A stretch of 64,000 nucleotides of DNA from Denitrificimonas caeni DSM 24390 (GCF_000421765.1 NZ_ATXQ01000008.1:1-64000), one strand, 5' to 3'. Positions 46,605 through 58,064 are shown, counted from the stretch's first letter. Numbers and translations: made by a program. Notes: generated from the letters alone by a model not told the origin.

Positions 46605-47378
46605 ATGAGCAAAGCAACGCAGGATGCGCAGTGTATCGTACCGCGTCATGTCGCGATTATTATGGATGGCAATAATCGCTGGGCTAAGAAACTCTTTTTA
46701 CCTGGCGTTGCCGGCCACAAAGCTGGTGTGGATGCTGTTCGAGCGGTGGTTGAGGTCTGCGCTGAAGCCGGCGTTGAGGTGCTGACGCTGTTTGCCTTCT
46801 CCAGTGAGAATTGGCAGCGTCCTGCCGCTGAGGTAGGCGCTTTGATGGAGTTGTTTTTAGTGGCTTTGCGCCGTGAATCTAAAAAACTTGATCAAAATGG
46901 CATCCGTTTGCGCATTATTGGTGATCGTTCACGCTTTCACCCTGAGTTGCAAGCAGCGATGCAAGAAGCTGAACAGCGCACTGCTCATCACTCTAAGTTT
47001 CTCCTACAAGTGGCCGCCAATTATGGTGGTCAGTGGGATATTGTGCAGGCAGCGCAGCAGCTCGCACGTTCTGTTCAAGCGGGCGAGTTGCAGCCTGATG
47101 ATATCAGTGCTGAACGCTTGCAGAACTGCTTGAGTACAGCATCACAGCCGCTCCCTGATTTATGTATTCGTACAGGCGGAGAGCGTCGTATCAGTAATTT
47201 TTTATTGTGGCAGTTAGCCTACAGTGAATTGTATTTTTCGAGTTTGTTTTGGCCCGACTTCAAGCATCAAGCCATGCGCGATGCTTTAGCTGATTTCTCA
47301 TCACGGCAGCGCCGCTTTGGGAAAACCAGCGAACAAGTGGCCGCAGAGGAACGCACACCATGCTCAAACAACGAATAA
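46605..47378 (+). CDS. uppS: Undecaprenyl (isoprenyl) diphosphate synthase
   Basis: This 257-residue cis-prenyltransferase makes the C55 lipid carrier for murein and O-antigen. The catalytic Asp lies in I-I-M-D-G-N-N-R-W-A-K; F-S-S-E-N-W follows, and C-I-R-T-G-G-E-R-R-I-S-N-F-L-L-W-Q is the IPP-binding block. AGGGG lies before the ATG. The gene overlaps cdsA by 19 bases. It belongs to the envelope-synthesis run continuing to rnhB. Confidence 0.97.
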   Translation: MSKATQDAQCIVPRHVAIIMDGNNRWAKKLFLPGVAGHKAGVDAVRAVVEVCAEAGVEVLTLFAFSSENWQRPAAEVGALMELFLVALRRESKKLDQNGIRLRIIGDRSRFHPELQAAMQEAEQRTAHHSKFLLQVAANYGGQWDIVQAAQQLARSVQAGELQPDDISAERLQNCLSTASQPLPDLCIRTGGERRISNFLLWQLAYSELYFSSLFWPDFKHQAMRDALADFSSRQRRFGKTSEQVAAEERTPCSNNE

Positions 47379-48175
47379 TTACCGCACTTTGGTTGGCACC
47401 TCTAGCTTTACTAGGCTTCTTTGCTTTGCAAGGCGCAGCTTTTTTAGCTTTTGTCGCTTTAATTGTAGCGCTGGCAGGTTGGGAATGGGCGCGCTTGGCG
47501 GGTTATGACACGCAAGGTCAGCGGATTGCTTATGCTGTGTTTGTGGCGATTACGTTAGTACTGCTCAATAGCAATACGATGTTGTTGCTGCCAATTTTGT
47601 GTTTAGCTCTGGTTTGGTGGTTATTCGCCACAGCTATGGTGATCGTTTTTCCGCGCAGTATTGCTTATTGGGGCGGTAATCTTGGTAAGCGCGTGATGGG
47701 CTTGGGTATTCTTATTCCTGCCGGCTTAGGCTTGGTTGTTCTGAAGAATCAGCCGCAAGGCAATATGCTTATTTTGAGTTTGATGCTGCTGGTTTGGGGC
47801 GCTGACATTGGCGCGTACTTTTTTGGCCGAGCCTTCGGTAAGCGCAAATTAGCACCGCGTGTCAGTCCTGGTAAAAGCTGGGCAGGCTTCTTTGGTGGTC
47901 TATTTACCAGTGTCTGTATTGCTGCAGGTTTAGCCTTGTATCTACAGGTGCCTGTTAGTCAGTTTGCTGTGGTACTGCTTTGTGCCGCAGTCGTGGTGCT
48001 TTTTTCTGTGGTCGGTGATTTAACTGAAAGTATGTTTAAGCGGCAGATGGGTATCAAAGACAGCAGCCAGTTGTTGCCCGGCCATGGTGGTGTGTTAGAT
48101 CGAATTGACAGTCTGACAGCCGCAGCGCCAGTGTTTGCGTTGTTATTGTTGTTAAGTGGTTGGACGCTTTCTTGA
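47360..48175 (+). CDS. cdsA: Phosphatidate cytidylyltransferase
   Basis: This 271-residue inner-membrane enzyme makes CDP-diacylglycerol for phospholipid synthesis. It has about eight transmembrane segments. The C-terminal family signature is complete: [16 protein letters not shown], then [13 protein letters not shown]. It overlaps uppS by 19 bases. Its stop overlaps the likely TTG start of dxr. Confidence 0.97.
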   Translation: MLKQRIITALWLAPLALLGFFALQGAAFLAFVALIVALAGWEWARLAGYDTQGQRIAYAVFVAITLVLLNSNTMLLLPILCLALVWWLFATAMVIVFPRSIAYWGGNLGKRVMGLGILIPAGLGLVVLKNQPQGNMLILSLMLLVWGADIGAYFFGRAFGKRKLAPRVSPGKSWAGFFGGLFTSVCIAAGLALYLQVPVSQFAVVLLCAAVVVLFSVVGDLTESMFKRQMGIKDSSQLLPGHGGVLDRIDSLTAAAPVFALLLLLSGWTLS

Positions 48176-49392
48176 ATACCGACAAACCTCGTCTGCAACA
48201 GATTACAGTATTGGGTGCGACCGGCTCGATCGGCAGCAGCACCCTCGATGTGATTAGGCAACACCCAGACCGTTATCAGGTTTTTGCCTTAACTGCACAT
48301 TCGCGCATGGCTGAGCTACAAGCCTTGTGCATACAGCATCGCCCACGCTTTGCTGTGGTTGCAGATGCTGCAAGTGCTAAGCGCTTACAAAGTGATTTGC
48401 ATACTGCTGGAGTCGCCACTGCGGTTTTATTTGGCCAACAAGGCTTGGCAGAGGTTGCTGCGCACCCTGATGTGGATGCAGTCATGGCGGCCATTGTCGG
48501 TGCTGCAGGTTTGCCGTCAGCCATGGCTGCAGTGCAGGCAGGTAAGAAAATCTTATTGGCCAATAAAGAAGCGTTAGTGATGTCTGGCGCGCTGTTTATG
48601 AGTGCAGTACGCGAGCATGGTGCGCAGTTACTGCCAATTGACAGCGAGCATAATGCGATTTTTCAGTGCCTGCCTTGTAACTATGCAGAAGGTTTGGCAC
48701 CTGTTGGCGTGCGCCGTATTTTGTTAACTGCATCAGGTGGGCCGTTTCGTAACAGCAGTTATGCTGAGTTAGAAAGGGTCACTCCTGCGCAAGCCTGTGC
48801 GCATCCAAACTGGTCAATGGGACAGAAAATTTCTGTCGATTCAGCGACGATGATGAATAAAGGTTTGGAGTTGATTGAGGCGTGTTGGTTGTTTGCAGCG
48901 CGCCCAACGCAAGTCGAAGTGGTGATTCATCCGCAAAGCGTGATCCACTCTTTAGTTGATTACATTGACGGTTCGGTGCTGGCGCAGTTGGGTAACCCTG
49001 ATATGCGCACACCTATTGCGCATGCCATGGCGTGGCCGGAGCGTATTGCTTCAGGAGTGGCACCTTTAGATTTATTTACTTTAGCACGCATGGATTTTAT
49101 TGCCCCAGATTTACAACGGTTTGCCTGCTTACGCTTAGCCATTGCAGCGGCGCAAGCAGGTGCTGCTGCACCGATTGTTTTGAATGCGGCTAACGAGGTT
49201 GCGGTTGCGGCATTTTTGCAGGAACGCATTCGTTTTACCCAGATTCCACAATTGATCGAAGATGTACTGAGTTTGCAGATGAGCACTACAGTGCACGATC
49301 TTGAAAATGTACTTGAAATCGATCAGCAGGCTCGCGCATACGCGAATACATGGTTGAATAAGCAGTCGATCACTGCAGGGGTAGGGTTATGA
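48172..49392 (+). CDS. dxr: 1-deoxy-D-xylulose 5-phosphate reductoisomerase
   Basis: This 406-residue enzyme is the second step of the MEP isoprenoid pathway and uses NADPH and a divalent metal. It has the NADPH-binding [12 protein letters not shown] at the N-terminus, A-N-K-E-A-L-V and [10 protein letters not shown] (metal ligands), and later the flexible-loop N-W-S-M-G. There is no ATG near the N-terminus. TTG at 48172, overlapping the cdsA stop as TTGA, gives a family-like start; TTG at 48160 would add four residues. It is followed by rseP with an ATGA overlap. Its product ultimately feeds UppS. Confidence 0.95.
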   Translation: MNTDKPRLQQITVLGATGSIGSSTLDVIRQHPDRYQVFALTAHSRMAELQALCIQHRPRFAVVADAASAKRLQSDLHTAGVATAVLFGQQGLAEVAAHPDVDAVMAAIVGAAGLPSAMAAVQAGKKILLANKEALVMSGALFMSAVREHGAQLLPIDSEHNAIFQCLPCNYAEGLAPVGVRRILLTASGGPFRNSSYAELERVTPAQACAHPNWSMGQKISVDSATMMNKGLELIEACWLFAARPTQVEVVIHPQSVIHSLVDYIDGSVLAQLGNPDMRTPIAHAMAWPERIASGVAPLDLFTLARMDFIAPDLQRFACLRLAIAAAQAGAAAPIVLNAANEVAVAAFLQERIRFTQIPQLIEDVLSLQMSTTVHDLENVLEIDQQARAYANTWLNKQSITAGVGL

Positions 49393-50741
49393 GTGGTTTG
49401 TATATGTTGCTTGGCACGCTCGTTACGCTAGGTGTTCTGGTGACAATTCATGAGTACGGACATTTCTGGGTGGCGCGCCGCTGCGGCGTCAAAGTGTTAC
49501 GTTTTTCGATTGGTTTCGGTACACCTTTGTTGCGTTGGCATGACCGATATGGCACGGAGTTTGTTATCGCTCTGATTCCGCTTGGCGGCTATGTGAAGAT
49601 GCTCGATGAGCGCGAAACACCGGTCGCTGAAGCGCAGCAAAGCCAATCATTTAACCGCAAAACAGTGGGTCAGCGTATTGCCATTGTGATCGCCGGGCCT
49701 GTGGCTAACTTTGCGTTAGCATTTGTATTGTTTTGGTGCTTGGCAATGCTCGGCAGTCAACAGGTTAAACCTGTGATTGGTGAAGTGGCTGCTGAAAGTT
49801 TAGCTGCGCAGGCAGGTTTACGCAGTGGGCAAGAGATCATTGCCGTTGACGGCCAAGCTGTTTCAGGCTGGTCGGATGTTAATTTGCAACTTATTCAGCG
49901 TTTGGGTAACAGCGGTACCTTGCGCATTGATGCCCAAACTCCGGGTAACTCTGCTGTCAGTAGCTATACGCTAAACTTGGATAAGTGGCTGTACGGTGCT
50001 GAAGAGCCTAATCCAATCAGTGATTTAGGTATTGAGCCTTGGCGTCCACAGGTCGCAGCGGTTGTTGCACAGCTTGATCCTGAAGGGCCAGCGCAGCATG
50101 CGGGCTTGCAATTGCAGGACAAAGTGATTGCGATCGATGGTCAAGCCGTCGAAGATTGGCAAAGTGTCGTCAGTTATGTGCAGGCACGTCCCAATACAAC
50201 GATAGAATTGAGCGTTGAGCGAGCTGGGCAGCGTATAGAGTTGCCAGTGCTGTTAACTGCTCAAGGAGTCGCTGCTGAAGCCCGTGGTTATTTAGGTATG
50301 GGCGTGACGGGTGGTGAGTGGCCAGCAGAAATGCTGCGCGATGTCCGTTATGGTCCGTTGGATGCGATTGTGCAAGGTGCGCAGCGAACTTGGACCATGA
50401 GTGCTTTAACTCTAGGCTCGTTGAAAAAGATGCTGTTTGGCGAACTCTCAGTAAAAAACTTGAGTGGACCGATAACCATTGCTAAAGTGGCCGGCGCTTC
50501 GGCTGAAAGTGGCCTGAGAAGTTTTTTGAACTTCATGGCTTATTTGAGTATTAGCTTAGGCGTGTTGAATTTATTGCCAATTCCTGTGCTTGATGGCGGA
50601 CATCTGCTATTTTATATCGTTGAGTGGGTCCGTGGTCGACCGTTGTCAGAACGTATCCAAGCTTTAGGGATGCAGATCGGTATTGCTTTAGTGGTTGGTG
50701 TTATGGTTCTTGCGGTATTTAATGATTTAGCGCGTTTGTAA
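49389..50741 (+). CDS. rseP: Site-2 protease RseP (sigma-E regulator)
   Basis: This 450-residue inner-membrane zinc metalloprotease cuts the anti-sigma factor RseA/MucA within the membrane and degrades leftover signal peptides. The zinc site H-E-Y-G-H is at about 21-25 in the first transmembrane segment; the third ligand lies in P-I-P-V-L-D-G-G near 398. Two PDZ domains lie between (about 125-190 and 215-295), with G-L-R-S-G-Q-E-I and G-L-Q-L-Q-D-K-V cores. Its ATG overlaps the dxr stop. It precedes bamA, the usual arrangement. Confidence 0.97.
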   Translation: MSGLYMLLGTLVTLGVLVTIHEYGHFWVARRCGVKVLRFSIGFGTPLLRWHDRYGTEFVIALIPLGGYVKMLDERETPVAEAQQSQSFNRKTVGQRIAIVIAGPVANFALAFVLFWCLAMLGSQQVKPVIGEVAAESLAAQAGLRSGQEIIAVDGQAVSGWSDVNLQLIQRLGNSGTLRIDAQTPGNSAVSSYTLNLDKWLYGAEEPNPISDLGIEPWRPQVAAVVAQLDPEGPAQHAGLQLQDKVIAIDGQAVEDWQSVVSYVQARPNTTIELSVERAGQRIELPVLLTAQGVAAEARGYLGMGVTGGEWPAEMLRDVRYGPLDAIVQGAQRTWTMSALTLGSLKKMLFGELSVKNLSGPITIAKVAGASAESGLRSFLNFMAYLSISLGVLNLLPIPVLDGGHLLFYIVEWVRGRPLSERIQALGMQIGIALVVGVMVLAVFNDLARL

Positions 50742-50802
50742 AAATACTGATTCGCTGCTTGGCAGTGGGTTTTATATATATCGTTGAAAAAGAAAGGTTT
50801 GC

Positions 50803-53166
50803 ATGAAACGTCTGCTGCTACCTGCGGTTATATCCGCGCTAATAATTTCTGAAGCTCACGCTGCACCCTTCACTGTCTCTGATATCCGTGTTAACGGTTT
50901 ACAGCGCGTGTCTGCTGGCAGTGTCTTTGCTGCTTTACCCTTGAATGTCGGTGAGCCGGTTGATGATCGCCGTTTGGCAGAAGCAACGCGTTCGTTATTT
51001 AAAACGGGTTTTTTTGAAGATATTCAACTCAGTCGTGATGGTGACATCTTAATTATTAACTTAGTTGAGCGTCCTTCCATTTCCAGCGTGGAAATTGAGG
51101 GTAATAAAGCCATCAGTAAAGAAGACTTGCTCAAAGGTTTAAAACAGTCTGGACTCGCTGAAGGCGAGATTTTCCAGCAGGCGACCTTAGAAGGCGTGCG
51201 CAATGAATTGCAGCGCCAATATGTTTCTCAAGGCCGTTACTCTGCCAATATTGATGCGCAGGTGATTGCTCAGCCACGCAACCGTGTAGCGTTGAAAATT
51301 AACGTTACTGAAGGTTCAGTGGCATCGATTCAGCACATCAACGTTGTCGGTAATAAAGTATTTAAAGATCAAGATTTGATCGACCTGTTTGAACTGAAAA
51401 CCAAAAACTGGTTATCGTTTTTCCGTAACGATGACAAATATGCGCGGGAAAAACTGTCAGGTGACTTAGAGCGTTTGCGTTCTTATTACTTTGACCGTGG
51501 TTATATCAATATGGATATAAGTTCCACGCAGGTTTCTATCACTCCAGATAAAAAGCACGTTTATATCACTGTGAACGTTGATGAGGGTGAGCAGTACACC
51601 ATCCGCGATGTGAAACTGTCAGGTGACCTGAAAGTACCTGAAGAAGATGTAAGAGCTTTGCTGCTGTCCCGCGAAGGGCAAGTGTTCTCACGTAAAGTGA
51701 TGACCACCACGTCAGAATTAATCACTCGTCGCTTAGGTAATGATGGTTACACCTTTGCCAACGTCAATGGTGTGCCAGAAACCCACGACGAAGACAATAC
51801 GGTATCTCTTACTTTTGTGGTTGACCCAGGTAAGCGCTCTTACGTTAATCGTATCAATTTCCGTGGCAATACTAAGACCATGGATGAAGTGCTGCGTCGT
51901 GAAATGCGTCAAATGGAAGGCGGTTGGGCCTCCACTTACTTAATTGATCAGTCGAAAACGCGTTTAGAGCGTTTAGGCTACTTCAAAGAAGTCAACGTGG
52001 AAACACCGCAAGTGCCGGGTACTGACGATCAAATTGATGTCAATTACAGCGTTGAAGAGCAGCCGTCAGGTTCGATTACTGCCAGTGTTGGTTTTGCTCA
52101 GAATGCCGGTTTGATTCTTGGTGGGTCAATCAGTCAGAGCAACTTCTTAGGTACGGGTAACAGAGTCAGCGCGGGCTTAACTCGCAGTGAGTATCAAAGT
52201 AATTATAACTTCAGTTTCGTTGATCCGTACTGGACCGTCGATGGCGTGAGTTTAGGCTACAATGCTTTCTACCGCACCACTGACTACGATAAGTTAGACG
52301 TTGATGTGTCAAGTTACTCCGTCGATAGTTTGGGCGGTGGTATTAATATTGGTTATCCAATCAATGAAACATCACGCCTTAACTTTGGCCTCAGTGCTCA
52401 GCAAGATAAGTTAAAAACAGGGCGTTATACTGTTGATGAGATTTTTGACTTTGTCGAGAAAGAGGGTGACAACTACACTAACTTTAAAGCTTCGGTGGGT
52501 TGGTCAGAGTCAACCCTGAATCGTGGGATGATGGCAACCCGTGGTCACTCACAAAGTTTGGTGTTAGAAACAACCATTCCGGGCAGTGATCTATCGTTTT
52601 ATCGTTTAGATTACCGCGGTCAACTTTTCAAACCATTAACCACGAACTACACCTTACGTTTCCATACTGAACTAGGTTATGCGGAAAGTTATGGTTCTAC
52701 TTCGGAGTTGCCATTCTTTGAACATTATTATGCCGGTGGTTTTAACTCGGTACGAGGGTTTAAAGACAGCAGTTTAGGTCCACGTAGTACTCCGAGCACA
52801 GGTACACGACCAGGCACCTTGAAAGATCCAGATGATGACAATTTGCCATTCGGTGGTAACGTACTCGTGCAAGGTGGTGTTGAATTACTCTTCCCAATGC
52901 CCTTTGTTAAAGATCAGCGTTCATTACGTACAGTATTGTTCTGGGATGTCGGTAATGTGTTTGACACACACTGTAGCTCAGCACAGAAAAGCCGTAATGA
53001 AGCAGGTTGTGGCCTTAAGTACGATAACTTAGCCAGCTCAGTTGGTGTTGGGCTAACATGGGTGACTGCGCTAGGGCCGTTAAGCTTTAGTTTAGGTGTG
53101 CCAGTGAAAAAGCCAGACAATGCGGATACCCAAGTATTCCAGTTCTCTTTGGGCCAAACATTCTAA
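50803..53166 (+). CDS. bamA: Outer-membrane protein assembly factor BamA
   Basis: This 787-residue Omp85 protein inserts beta-barrel proteins into the outer membrane. A signal peptide (cleavage after A-H-A) is followed by five POTRA repeats (about 25-425), beginning with F-T-V-S-D-I-R-V-N-G-L-Q-R. The C-terminal 16-strand barrel carries the essential loop-6 motif V-R-G-F in N-S-V-R-G-F-K-D-S-S-L-G-P. It ends with a terminal Phe (L-G-Q-T-F), the expected outer-membrane signature. AAAGG precedes the ATG. It is in the usual order rseP-bamA-skp. Confidence 0.98.
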   Translation: MKRLLLPAVISALIISEAHAAPFTVSDIRVNGLQRVSAGSVFAALPLNVGEPVDDRRLAEATRSLFKTGFFEDIQLSRDGDILIINLVERPSISSVEIEGNKAISKEDLLKGLKQSGLAEGEIFQQATLEGVRNELQRQYVSQGRYSANIDAQVIAQPRNRVALKINVTEGSVASIQHINVVGNKVFKDQDLIDLFELKTKNWLSFFRNDDKYAREKLSGDLERLRSYYFDRGYINMDISSTQVSITPDKKHVYITVNVDEGEQYTIRDVKLSGDLKVPEEDVRALLLSREGQVFSRKVMTTTSELITRRLGNDGYTFANVNGVPETHDEDNTVSLTFVVDPGKRSYVNRINFRGNTKTMDEVLRREMRQMEGGWASTYLIDQSKTRLERLGYFKEVNVETPQVPGTDDQIDVNYSVEEQPSGSITASVGFAQNAGLILGGSISQSNFLGTGNRVSAGLTRSEYQSNYNFSFVDPYWTVDGVSLGYNAFYRTTDYDKLDVDVSSYSVDSLGGGINIGYPINETSRLNFGLSAQQDKLKTGRYTVDEIFDFVEKEGDNYTNFKASVGWSESTLNRGMMATRGHSQSLVLETTIPGSDLSFYRLDYRGQLFKPLTTNYTLRFHTELGYAESYGSTSELPFFEHYYAGGFNSVRGFKDSSLGPRSTPSTGTRPGTLKDPDDDNLPFGGNVLVQGGVELLFPMPFVKDQRSLRTVLFWDVGNVFDTHCSSAQKSRNEAGCGLKYDNLASSVGVGLTWVTALGPLSFSLGVPVKKPDNADTQVFQFSLGQTF

Positions 53167-53210
53167 TTTAGTTTTAAATCAATCAATAACAGCGTTTCTA
53201 GGGGTGTACC

Positions 53211-53714
53211 GTGCGTAAGTTAACTCAACTTGTTTTACTGACAACTGCTTTAATCAGTGGTCCTGTGTTTGCGGAAATGAAAATCGCTGTATTGAACTAT
53301 CAAATGGCTCTGTTGGAATCTGACGCTGCCAAGAAATATGCGGTTGATGCGGAAAAGAAATTTAGTCCACAACTGACTAAACTGAAAAACCTAGAAAGCG
53401 ATGCCAAGCGTATTCAAGATCGTTTGATGAAAGATGGCGAGCGTATGCAACAAGCTGAGCTTGAGCGTTTAGAGCTTGAGTTCAAACAAAAAGCCCGTGA
53501 CTTTCAAACCCAGTCCAAAGACTTAAACGAAGCTAAAGCGGTTGCTGATCGCGATATGCTACAAAAACTTAAGCCTAAACTGGATAAAGCCGTTGAAGAT
53601 GTATTGAAGAGCGGCAACTATGACTTAGTCTTAGAGCGCGGTGCGGTAGTTGATGTTAAGCCTCAGTTTGACATCACCTTGCGTGTTATTGAGCGCATGA
53701 ATCAGTTACGTTGA
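53211..53714 (+). CDS. skp: Periplasmic chaperone Skp/OmpH
   Basis: This 167-residue protein has a signal peptide (cleavage near VFA-E). A short beta region starts K-I-A-V-L-N-Y, and long charged helices form the Skp tentacles that cradle unfolded outer-membrane proteins. The start is GTG at 53211 with AGGGG eight bases upstream. It lies 44 bases after bamA, and lpxD begins one base after its stop. Confidence 0.94.
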   Translation: MRKLTQLVLLTTALISGPVFAEMKIAVLNYQMALLESDAAKKYAVDAEKKFSPQLTKLKNLESDAKRIQDRLMKDGERMQQAELERLELEFKQKARDFQTQSKDLNEAKAVADRDMLQKLKPKLDKAVEDVLKSGNYDLVLERGAVVDVKPQFDITLRVIERMNQLR

Positions 53715-53715
53715 T

Positions 53716-54735
53716 ATGAAACAGTTTAATCTTGCTCAGTTAGCCGAGATGCTCGGCGCTGAGCTGCGTGGTGATGCACAGAAAAATATTTTTGGTTTGG
53801 CGACGCTGCAAGAAGCCAGTGCCGATCAATTAAGTTTTTTAGCCAATGCCCATTACCGTAAGCAGCTTGAAACCAGTCAGGCAGGCGCGATGTTGTTGTC
53901 TGCTAAGGATGCGGTTGATTACAGCGGTAATTGCTTGATTGTGGCTGATCCTTATTTGGCCTATGCAAAACTCTCTCATTTTTTTGATCGCACGCCGAAG
54001 CAGCCTGCAGGTATTCACCCAAGCGCAGTAGTTGCTGAGAGTGCCTTGGTTGATTCAACTGCTTGTATTGGGCCAGGCGTAGTGATTGATGAAGATGCAG
54101 TGATTGGTGCTGGCGTCAGTATCGGTGCACATTGTGTGATTGGTGCGCGCAGTCGTATTGCCGAGCAGGGTCGCTTAGCACCACGAGTGACGCTTTACCA
54201 TGACGTCACTATCGGTGCACGTGTGGTGATTCAATCGGGCGCCGTGATTGGTGGTGAAGGTTTTGGTTTTGCTAAGCATCAAGGTGAATGGCATAAGATT
54301 GCCCAGATTGGCGGCGTGACCATTGGTGACGATGTTGAGATTGGTGCTAATACCTGTATTGACCGCGGTGCGCTTGCTGATACCTTAATTGGTAATGGGG
54401 TCAAGCTAGACAACCAAATCCAGATTGCCCATAACGTACAGATTGGCGACAATACAGCGATTGCAGCCTGTGTCGGGATTTCCGGTAGTGCAAAAATTGG
54501 CCGCAACTGTATGTTGGCGGGTGGTGTCGGTTTAGTTGGTCATATTGATATTTGTGATGATGTGTTTATTACAGGTATGACCATGGTTACCCATTCTATT
54601 AGTGAGCCGGGTGCGTATTCGTCAGGTACGGCGATGCAGCCAGCAGCGGAATGGAAAAAAAGCGCGGTACGTTTTCGTCAGTTGGATGACATGGCGAAAC
54701 GTCTTCGAGTATTGGAAAAACATACTCAGAAGTGA
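53716..54735 (+). CDS. lpxD: UDP-3-O-(3-hydroxyacyl)glucosamine N-acyltransferase
   Basis: This 339-residue cytosolic trimer performs the third lipid A step, adding the N-linked hydroxyacyl chain from acyl-ACP. The N-terminal uridine-binding domain (about 1-100) is followed by a left-handed beta helix of hexapeptide repeats, with catalytic-region H-N-V-Q-I-G-D-N and I-A-H. A C-terminal helix ends the protein. It starts one base after the skp stop. A 145-base gap separates it from fabZ, unusually wide within this tight cluster. Confidence 0.97.
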   Translation: MKQFNLAQLAEMLGAELRGDAQKNIFGLATLQEASADQLSFLANAHYRKQLETSQAGAMLLSAKDAVDYSGNCLIVADPYLAYAKLSHFFDRTPKQPAGIHPSAVVAESALVDSTACIGPGVVIDEDAVIGAGVSIGAHCVIGARSRIAEQGRLAPRVTLYHDVTIGARVVIQSGAVIGGEGFGFAKHQGEWHKIAQIGGVTIGDDVEIGANTCIDRGALADTLIGNGVKLDNQIQIAHNVQIGDNTAIAACVGISGSAKIGRNCMLAGGVGLVGHIDICDDVFITGMTMVTHSISEPGAYSSGTAMQPAAEWKKSAVRFRQLDDMAKRLRVLEKHTQK

Positions 54736-54880
54736 CTGCGTGTATGGATATATCATCTGACTGCTTATCGACCTTTATTGCTAATCAGCTTTAATTTAGC
54801 GCATTAAGTGCCGTTCAGTTGAGGGTGGTAGGTTGTGTGTACGGTATACACAGCCTCACTTATTTGATTAAGGCTTTTTT

Positions 54881-55321
54881 ATGATGGACATTAACGAGAT
54901 TCGTCAACTTCTCCCGCACCGCTACCCTTTTTTATTAGTGGATCGTGTTGTGGCGATTGATTTAGAGCAGAAGACGATCAATGCTTATAAAAACGTAAGC
55001 ATCAACGAGCCTTTTTTTAATGGCCATTTCCCACAGCACCCGATTATGCCAGGCGTTCTAATTATTGAAGCTATGGCACAAGCAGCAGGCGTGTTGGGCT
55101 TTAAAATGATGAATGCTTCGCCAGAAGACGGTACCTTGTATTACTTTGTTGGTTCTGACAAATTGCGCTTTCGTCAGCCAGTCGTACCAGGCGATCGTCT
55201 TGATTTAAAAGCACGTTTTCTGAGCTCGAAACGTGGTATTTGGAAGTTTGAATGCCAAGCAACAGTAGCTGATGTATTGGTTTGTTCGGCTGAAATTATC
55301 TGTGCGGAACGCAAACTATGA
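54881..55321 (+). CDS. fabZ: 3-hydroxyacyl-ACP dehydratase FabZ
   Basis: This 146-residue hot-dog-fold enzyme dehydrates 3-hydroxyacyl-ACP in fatty-acid elongation and competes with LpxA/LpxD for substrate. The active-site block [15 protein letters not shown] contains the catalytic His, and the Glu follows in L-I-I-E-A-M-A-Q. It starts [17 protein letters not shown]; either Met could initiate. Its stop overlaps the lpxA start (ATGA). Confidence 0.98.
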   Translation: MMDINEIRQLLPHRYPFLLVDRVVAIDLEQKTINAYKNVSINEPFFNGHFPQHPIMPGVLIIEAMAQAAGVLGFKMMNASPEDGTLYYFVGSDKLRFRQPVVPGDRLDLKARFLSSKRGIWKFECQATVADVLVCSAEIICAERKL

Positions 55322-56094
55322 GTTTAATTGATCCTAGCGCCATTATTGATCCAACAGCTCAGCTTGCGGATGACGTGACTGTTGGGCCATGGACCATCAT
55401 TGGGCCTGGTGTCGAAATAGGTGCTGGATCAATTATCGCATCGCACGTGGTGATTAAAGGGCCAACGAAAATTGGCTGTCATAATCACATCTACCAGTTT
55501 TCATCGGTAGGTGAAGATACCCCAGATTTAAAGTATCAAGGCGAAGCTACACGCTTAGTGATTGGCGATCATAACGTCATTCGTGAAGGTGTCACCATTC
55601 ACCGTGGTACCGTGCAAGACCGCTCTGAAACCACCATTGGTAATCACAACTTAATCATGGCCTACGCGCATATCGGCCATGACAGCGTGATTGCGAATCA
55701 CTGTATTTTAGTCAATAACACAGCCTTAGCAGGGCATGTACATATGGATGACTGGGCTATTTTATCCGGTTACACCTTGGTTCATCAGTATTGTCATATT
55801 GGCGCGCACAGCTTTACGGCGATGGGCGCTGCGATTGGTAAAGATATTCCTGCTTTTGTCACTGTCGCCGGTAACCCTGCGGAAGCACGTAGTATGAACT
55901 TTGAGGGCATGCGCCGCCGTGGTTTCACCGAGGATGCGATACAGGCGTTACGTCGTGCTTATAAGGCTGTTTATCGCCAGGGCTTGACAGTGGAAGAGGC
56001 ATTGGACGCCTTAACTGAGAGTGCAGCTGAGCACCCGGAAGTAGAATTGTTTTGTGATTCAATACGCCGATCTTCCCGCGGTATTACTCGCTAA
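55318..56094 (+). CDS. lpxA: UDP-N-acetylglucosamine O-acyltransferase
   Basis: This 258-residue trimeric left-handed beta-helix enzyme performs the first committed acylation of lipid A. Hexapeptide repeats run to about 190. The catalytic His region is M-A-Y-A-H-I-G-H-D, and [13 protein letters not shown] and the chain-length ruler region G-Y-T-L-V-H-Q-Y follow the family. A helical C-terminus completes it. It overlaps fabZ by four bases and lpxB by one base (TAATG). Confidence 0.98.
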   Translation: MSLIDPSAIIDPTAQLADDVTVGPWTIIGPGVEIGAGSIIASHVVIKGPTKIGCHNHIYQFSSVGEDTPDLKYQGEATRLVIGDHNVIREGVTIHRGTVQDRSETTIGNHNLIMAYAHIGHDSVIANHCILVNNTALAGHVHMDDWAILSGYTLVHQYCHIGAHSFTAMGAAIGKDIPAFVTVAGNPAEARSMNFEGMRRRGFTEDAIQALRRAYKAVYRQGLTVEEALDALTESAAEHPEVELFCDSIRRSSRGITR

Positions 56095-57242
56095 TGACTG
56101 AGCAGTTGCTGCAGCCTTTAAAAGTTGCTCTGGTGGCTGGTGAAGCCTCGGGTGATATTTTGGGGGCTGGTCTCATGCAGGCTATACGCAATCATTGTCC
56201 ACAAGTTGAATTCATTGGCGTTGGCGGGCCTTTAATGGAAGCGCAAGGCTTGCAATCGTATTTCCCGATGGAACGTCTGGCTATTATGGGCTTGGTGGAA
56301 GTGCTGGGTCGATTGCCTGAGCTGTTATCGCGGCGCAAGCGTTTGGTCGCCACGTTAAAGCAACAGCAACCAGATGTGTTTATTGGTATCGATGCACCAG
56401 ACTTCAATTTAACGATCGAGCTGCAGTTGCGTGAAGCAGGCATTAAAACTGTGCATTACGTAAGTCCTTCAGTTTGGGCATGGCGCCAAAAGCGGGTGTT
56501 AAAAATTCGCCAAGGCTGTGATTTGATGCTGACTTTGCTGCCTTTTGAAGCGCAGTTCTATCAAGATAATCAAGTCCCAGTGCTGTTTGTCGGTCATCCG
56601 TTGGCTGATAGCGTAGCCATGCATAATGATCCGCTGCCTGCGCGCGAGCAACTAGGTCTACCAGCTGATGCGCAAGTGGTCGCTTTGTTGCCGGGCAGTC
56701 GTGGTGGTGAAGTCGCGAAGTTAGGTGCTCTGTTTGTTGATACGGCGCGCTATTTGTTAGCTGAAAAGCCGCAACTACGTTTTATCATTCCAGCGGCCAA
56801 TCAAGCACGCCGTGAGCAGTTAGCAGCAATTTTAGCCGAAGCACCCAATCTGCCTATTGAGATTCTCGATGGTCAATCACAAACTGCATTGCAAGCCTGT
56901 GATGCAGTGTTGATTGCTTCTGGCACTGCAACCCTAGAAGCCATGTTGTTTAAAAAACCGATGGTGGTTGCTTACAAGTTGGCACCCTTAAGCCATTGGC
57001 TGTTGAAGAAAATGGTGAAAAGCCCTTACATTTCTCTGCCTAACTTATTAGCCGCTGAGATGCTGGTGCCTGAATTTATTCAAGACGCGGCCACACCTGA
57101 AGTTTTGGGCGAGGCGGTGTTAACACAGTTGCGTGATGGCTCAAAGCAAACCCAGCGCTTTGCTGAACTACATCAGTCCTTGCGCTGCGATGCCTCACAG
57201 CGTGCTGCGCAGGGTGTGTTACAGCTATTAGGGCGTATGTAG
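56094..57242 (+). CDS. lpxB: Lipid-A-disaccharide synthase
   Basis: This 382-residue GT19 glycosyltransferase at the inner membrane joins UDP-diacylglucosamine with lipid X. Motifs include [11 protein letters not shown] near the N-terminus, [18 protein letters not shown] and [10 protein letters not shown]. Late S-G-T-A-T-L-E completes the donor site. It overlaps lpxA by one base, and its TAG overlaps the GTG start of rnhB. Confidence 0.98.
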   Translation: MTEQLLQPLKVALVAGEASGDILGAGLMQAIRNHCPQVEFIGVGGPLMEAQGLQSYFPMERLAIMGLVEVLGRLPELLSRRKRLVATLKQQQPDVFIGIDAPDFNLTIELQLREAGIKTVHYVSPSVWAWRQKRVLKIRQGCDLMLTLLPFEAQFYQDNQVPVLFVGHPLADSVAMHNDPLPAREQLGLPADAQVVALLPGSRGGEVAKLGALFVDTARYLLAEKPQLRFIIPAANQARREQLAAILAEAPNLPIEILDGQSQTALQACDAVLIASGTATLEAMLFKKPMVVAYKLAPLSHWLLKKMVKSPYISLPNLLAAEMLVPEFIQDAATPEVLGEAVLTQLRDGSKQTQRFAELHQSLRCDASQRAAQGVLQLLGRM

Positions 57243-57844
57243 TGCAACTCGGTCTACTTCAGCAGGCGCGTGCTGGCAAGATTGTAGCGGGTGTCGATGA
57301 AGTGGGACGAGGGCCTTTATGTGGGCCTGTTGTTACCGCTGCGGTCATTCTCGATCCACAACGTCCTATTTTTGGCTTGAATGACTCGAAAAAACTCACG
57401 GAGAAAAAACGTGAAGCTTTGTTTGTAGAGATTCAAGAAAAAGCTTTAGCGTGGTCTATTGGGCGTGCTGAAGTTGAAGAAATCGATCAGTTAAATATCC
57501 TTCAGGCCACGATGCTGGCCATGCAGCGCGCTGTTGAGGGTTTGTCGATCACCCCAGACTTAGCTTTGATTGATGGTAATCGTTGCCCGCAATTGAGTAT
57601 GGCCAGCGAGGCTGTGGTGCAGGGTGATGGTTTGATTGCGGAAATATCTGCAGCATCGATTTTGGCGAAAGTCAGTCGTGATCGAGAAATGGCGATTCTG
57701 GATGCGCAATACCCAGGATATGGAATTGCTAAGCACAAAGGCTATCCAACCCCTGCGCATTTGAAAGCTTTGCAAGAGCTTGGCCCAACGCCTATTTATC
57801 GCCGTTCATTTGGCCCAGTACGGCGGTTTTTCGAAGCGGACTGA
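57242..57844 (+). CDS. rnhB: Ribonuclease HII
   Basis: This 200-residue RNase H type 2 removes ribonucleotides misincorporated in DNA. The catalytic acidic residues sit in G-V-D-E-V-G-R-G (Asp-Glu near 17-18), L-I-D-G-N (about 108) and A-K-V-S-R-D (about 140). It starts at GTG, sharing the G of the lpxB TAG stop. In many pseudomonads dnaE follows rnhB; here the downstream stretch is a cluster of repeats and then convergent mlaA. Confidence 0.97.
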   Translation: MQLGLLQQARAGKIVAGVDEVGRGPLCGPVVTAAVILDPQRPIFGLNDSKKLTEKKREALFVEIQEKALAWSIGRAEVEEIDQLNILQATMLAMQRAVEGLSITPDLALIDGNRCPQLSMASEAVVQGDGLIAEISAASILAKVSRDREMAILDAQYPGYGIAKHKGYPTPAHLKALQELGPTPIYRRSFGPVRRFFEAD

Positions 57845-57960
57845 TTCTCAGCCAAGTCACTTGATAGTGATGTAAAAAACTAAAATCCTCCTGTGGGCAT
57901 GGCGATCTGCGCTAAGTCTGCTTTTCCCTTTAAACCGTGTTGCAAGCCAAGTTTGCGCCT

Positions 57961-58064
57961 GACGTACCTCGCTAATACTGCTATTCCCTCAACGGGTCAT
58001 CCTGACCCGATTCGGGCGCTACGCCATCCTTGGCTCGCTCGCCGCAGCACTAGCGATGTACTTC
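57961..58064 (+). repeat. Palindromic repeat family, copy R5
   Basis: The outer arms GACGTACCTCGCTAATACTGC and GCAGCACTAGCGATGTACTTC are complementary at most positions. The inner hairpin is CGGGTCA-TCC-TGACCCG, and the box CGCCATCCTTGGCT is in forward orientation. TTGACCAT follows on the right. Confidence 0.85.
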
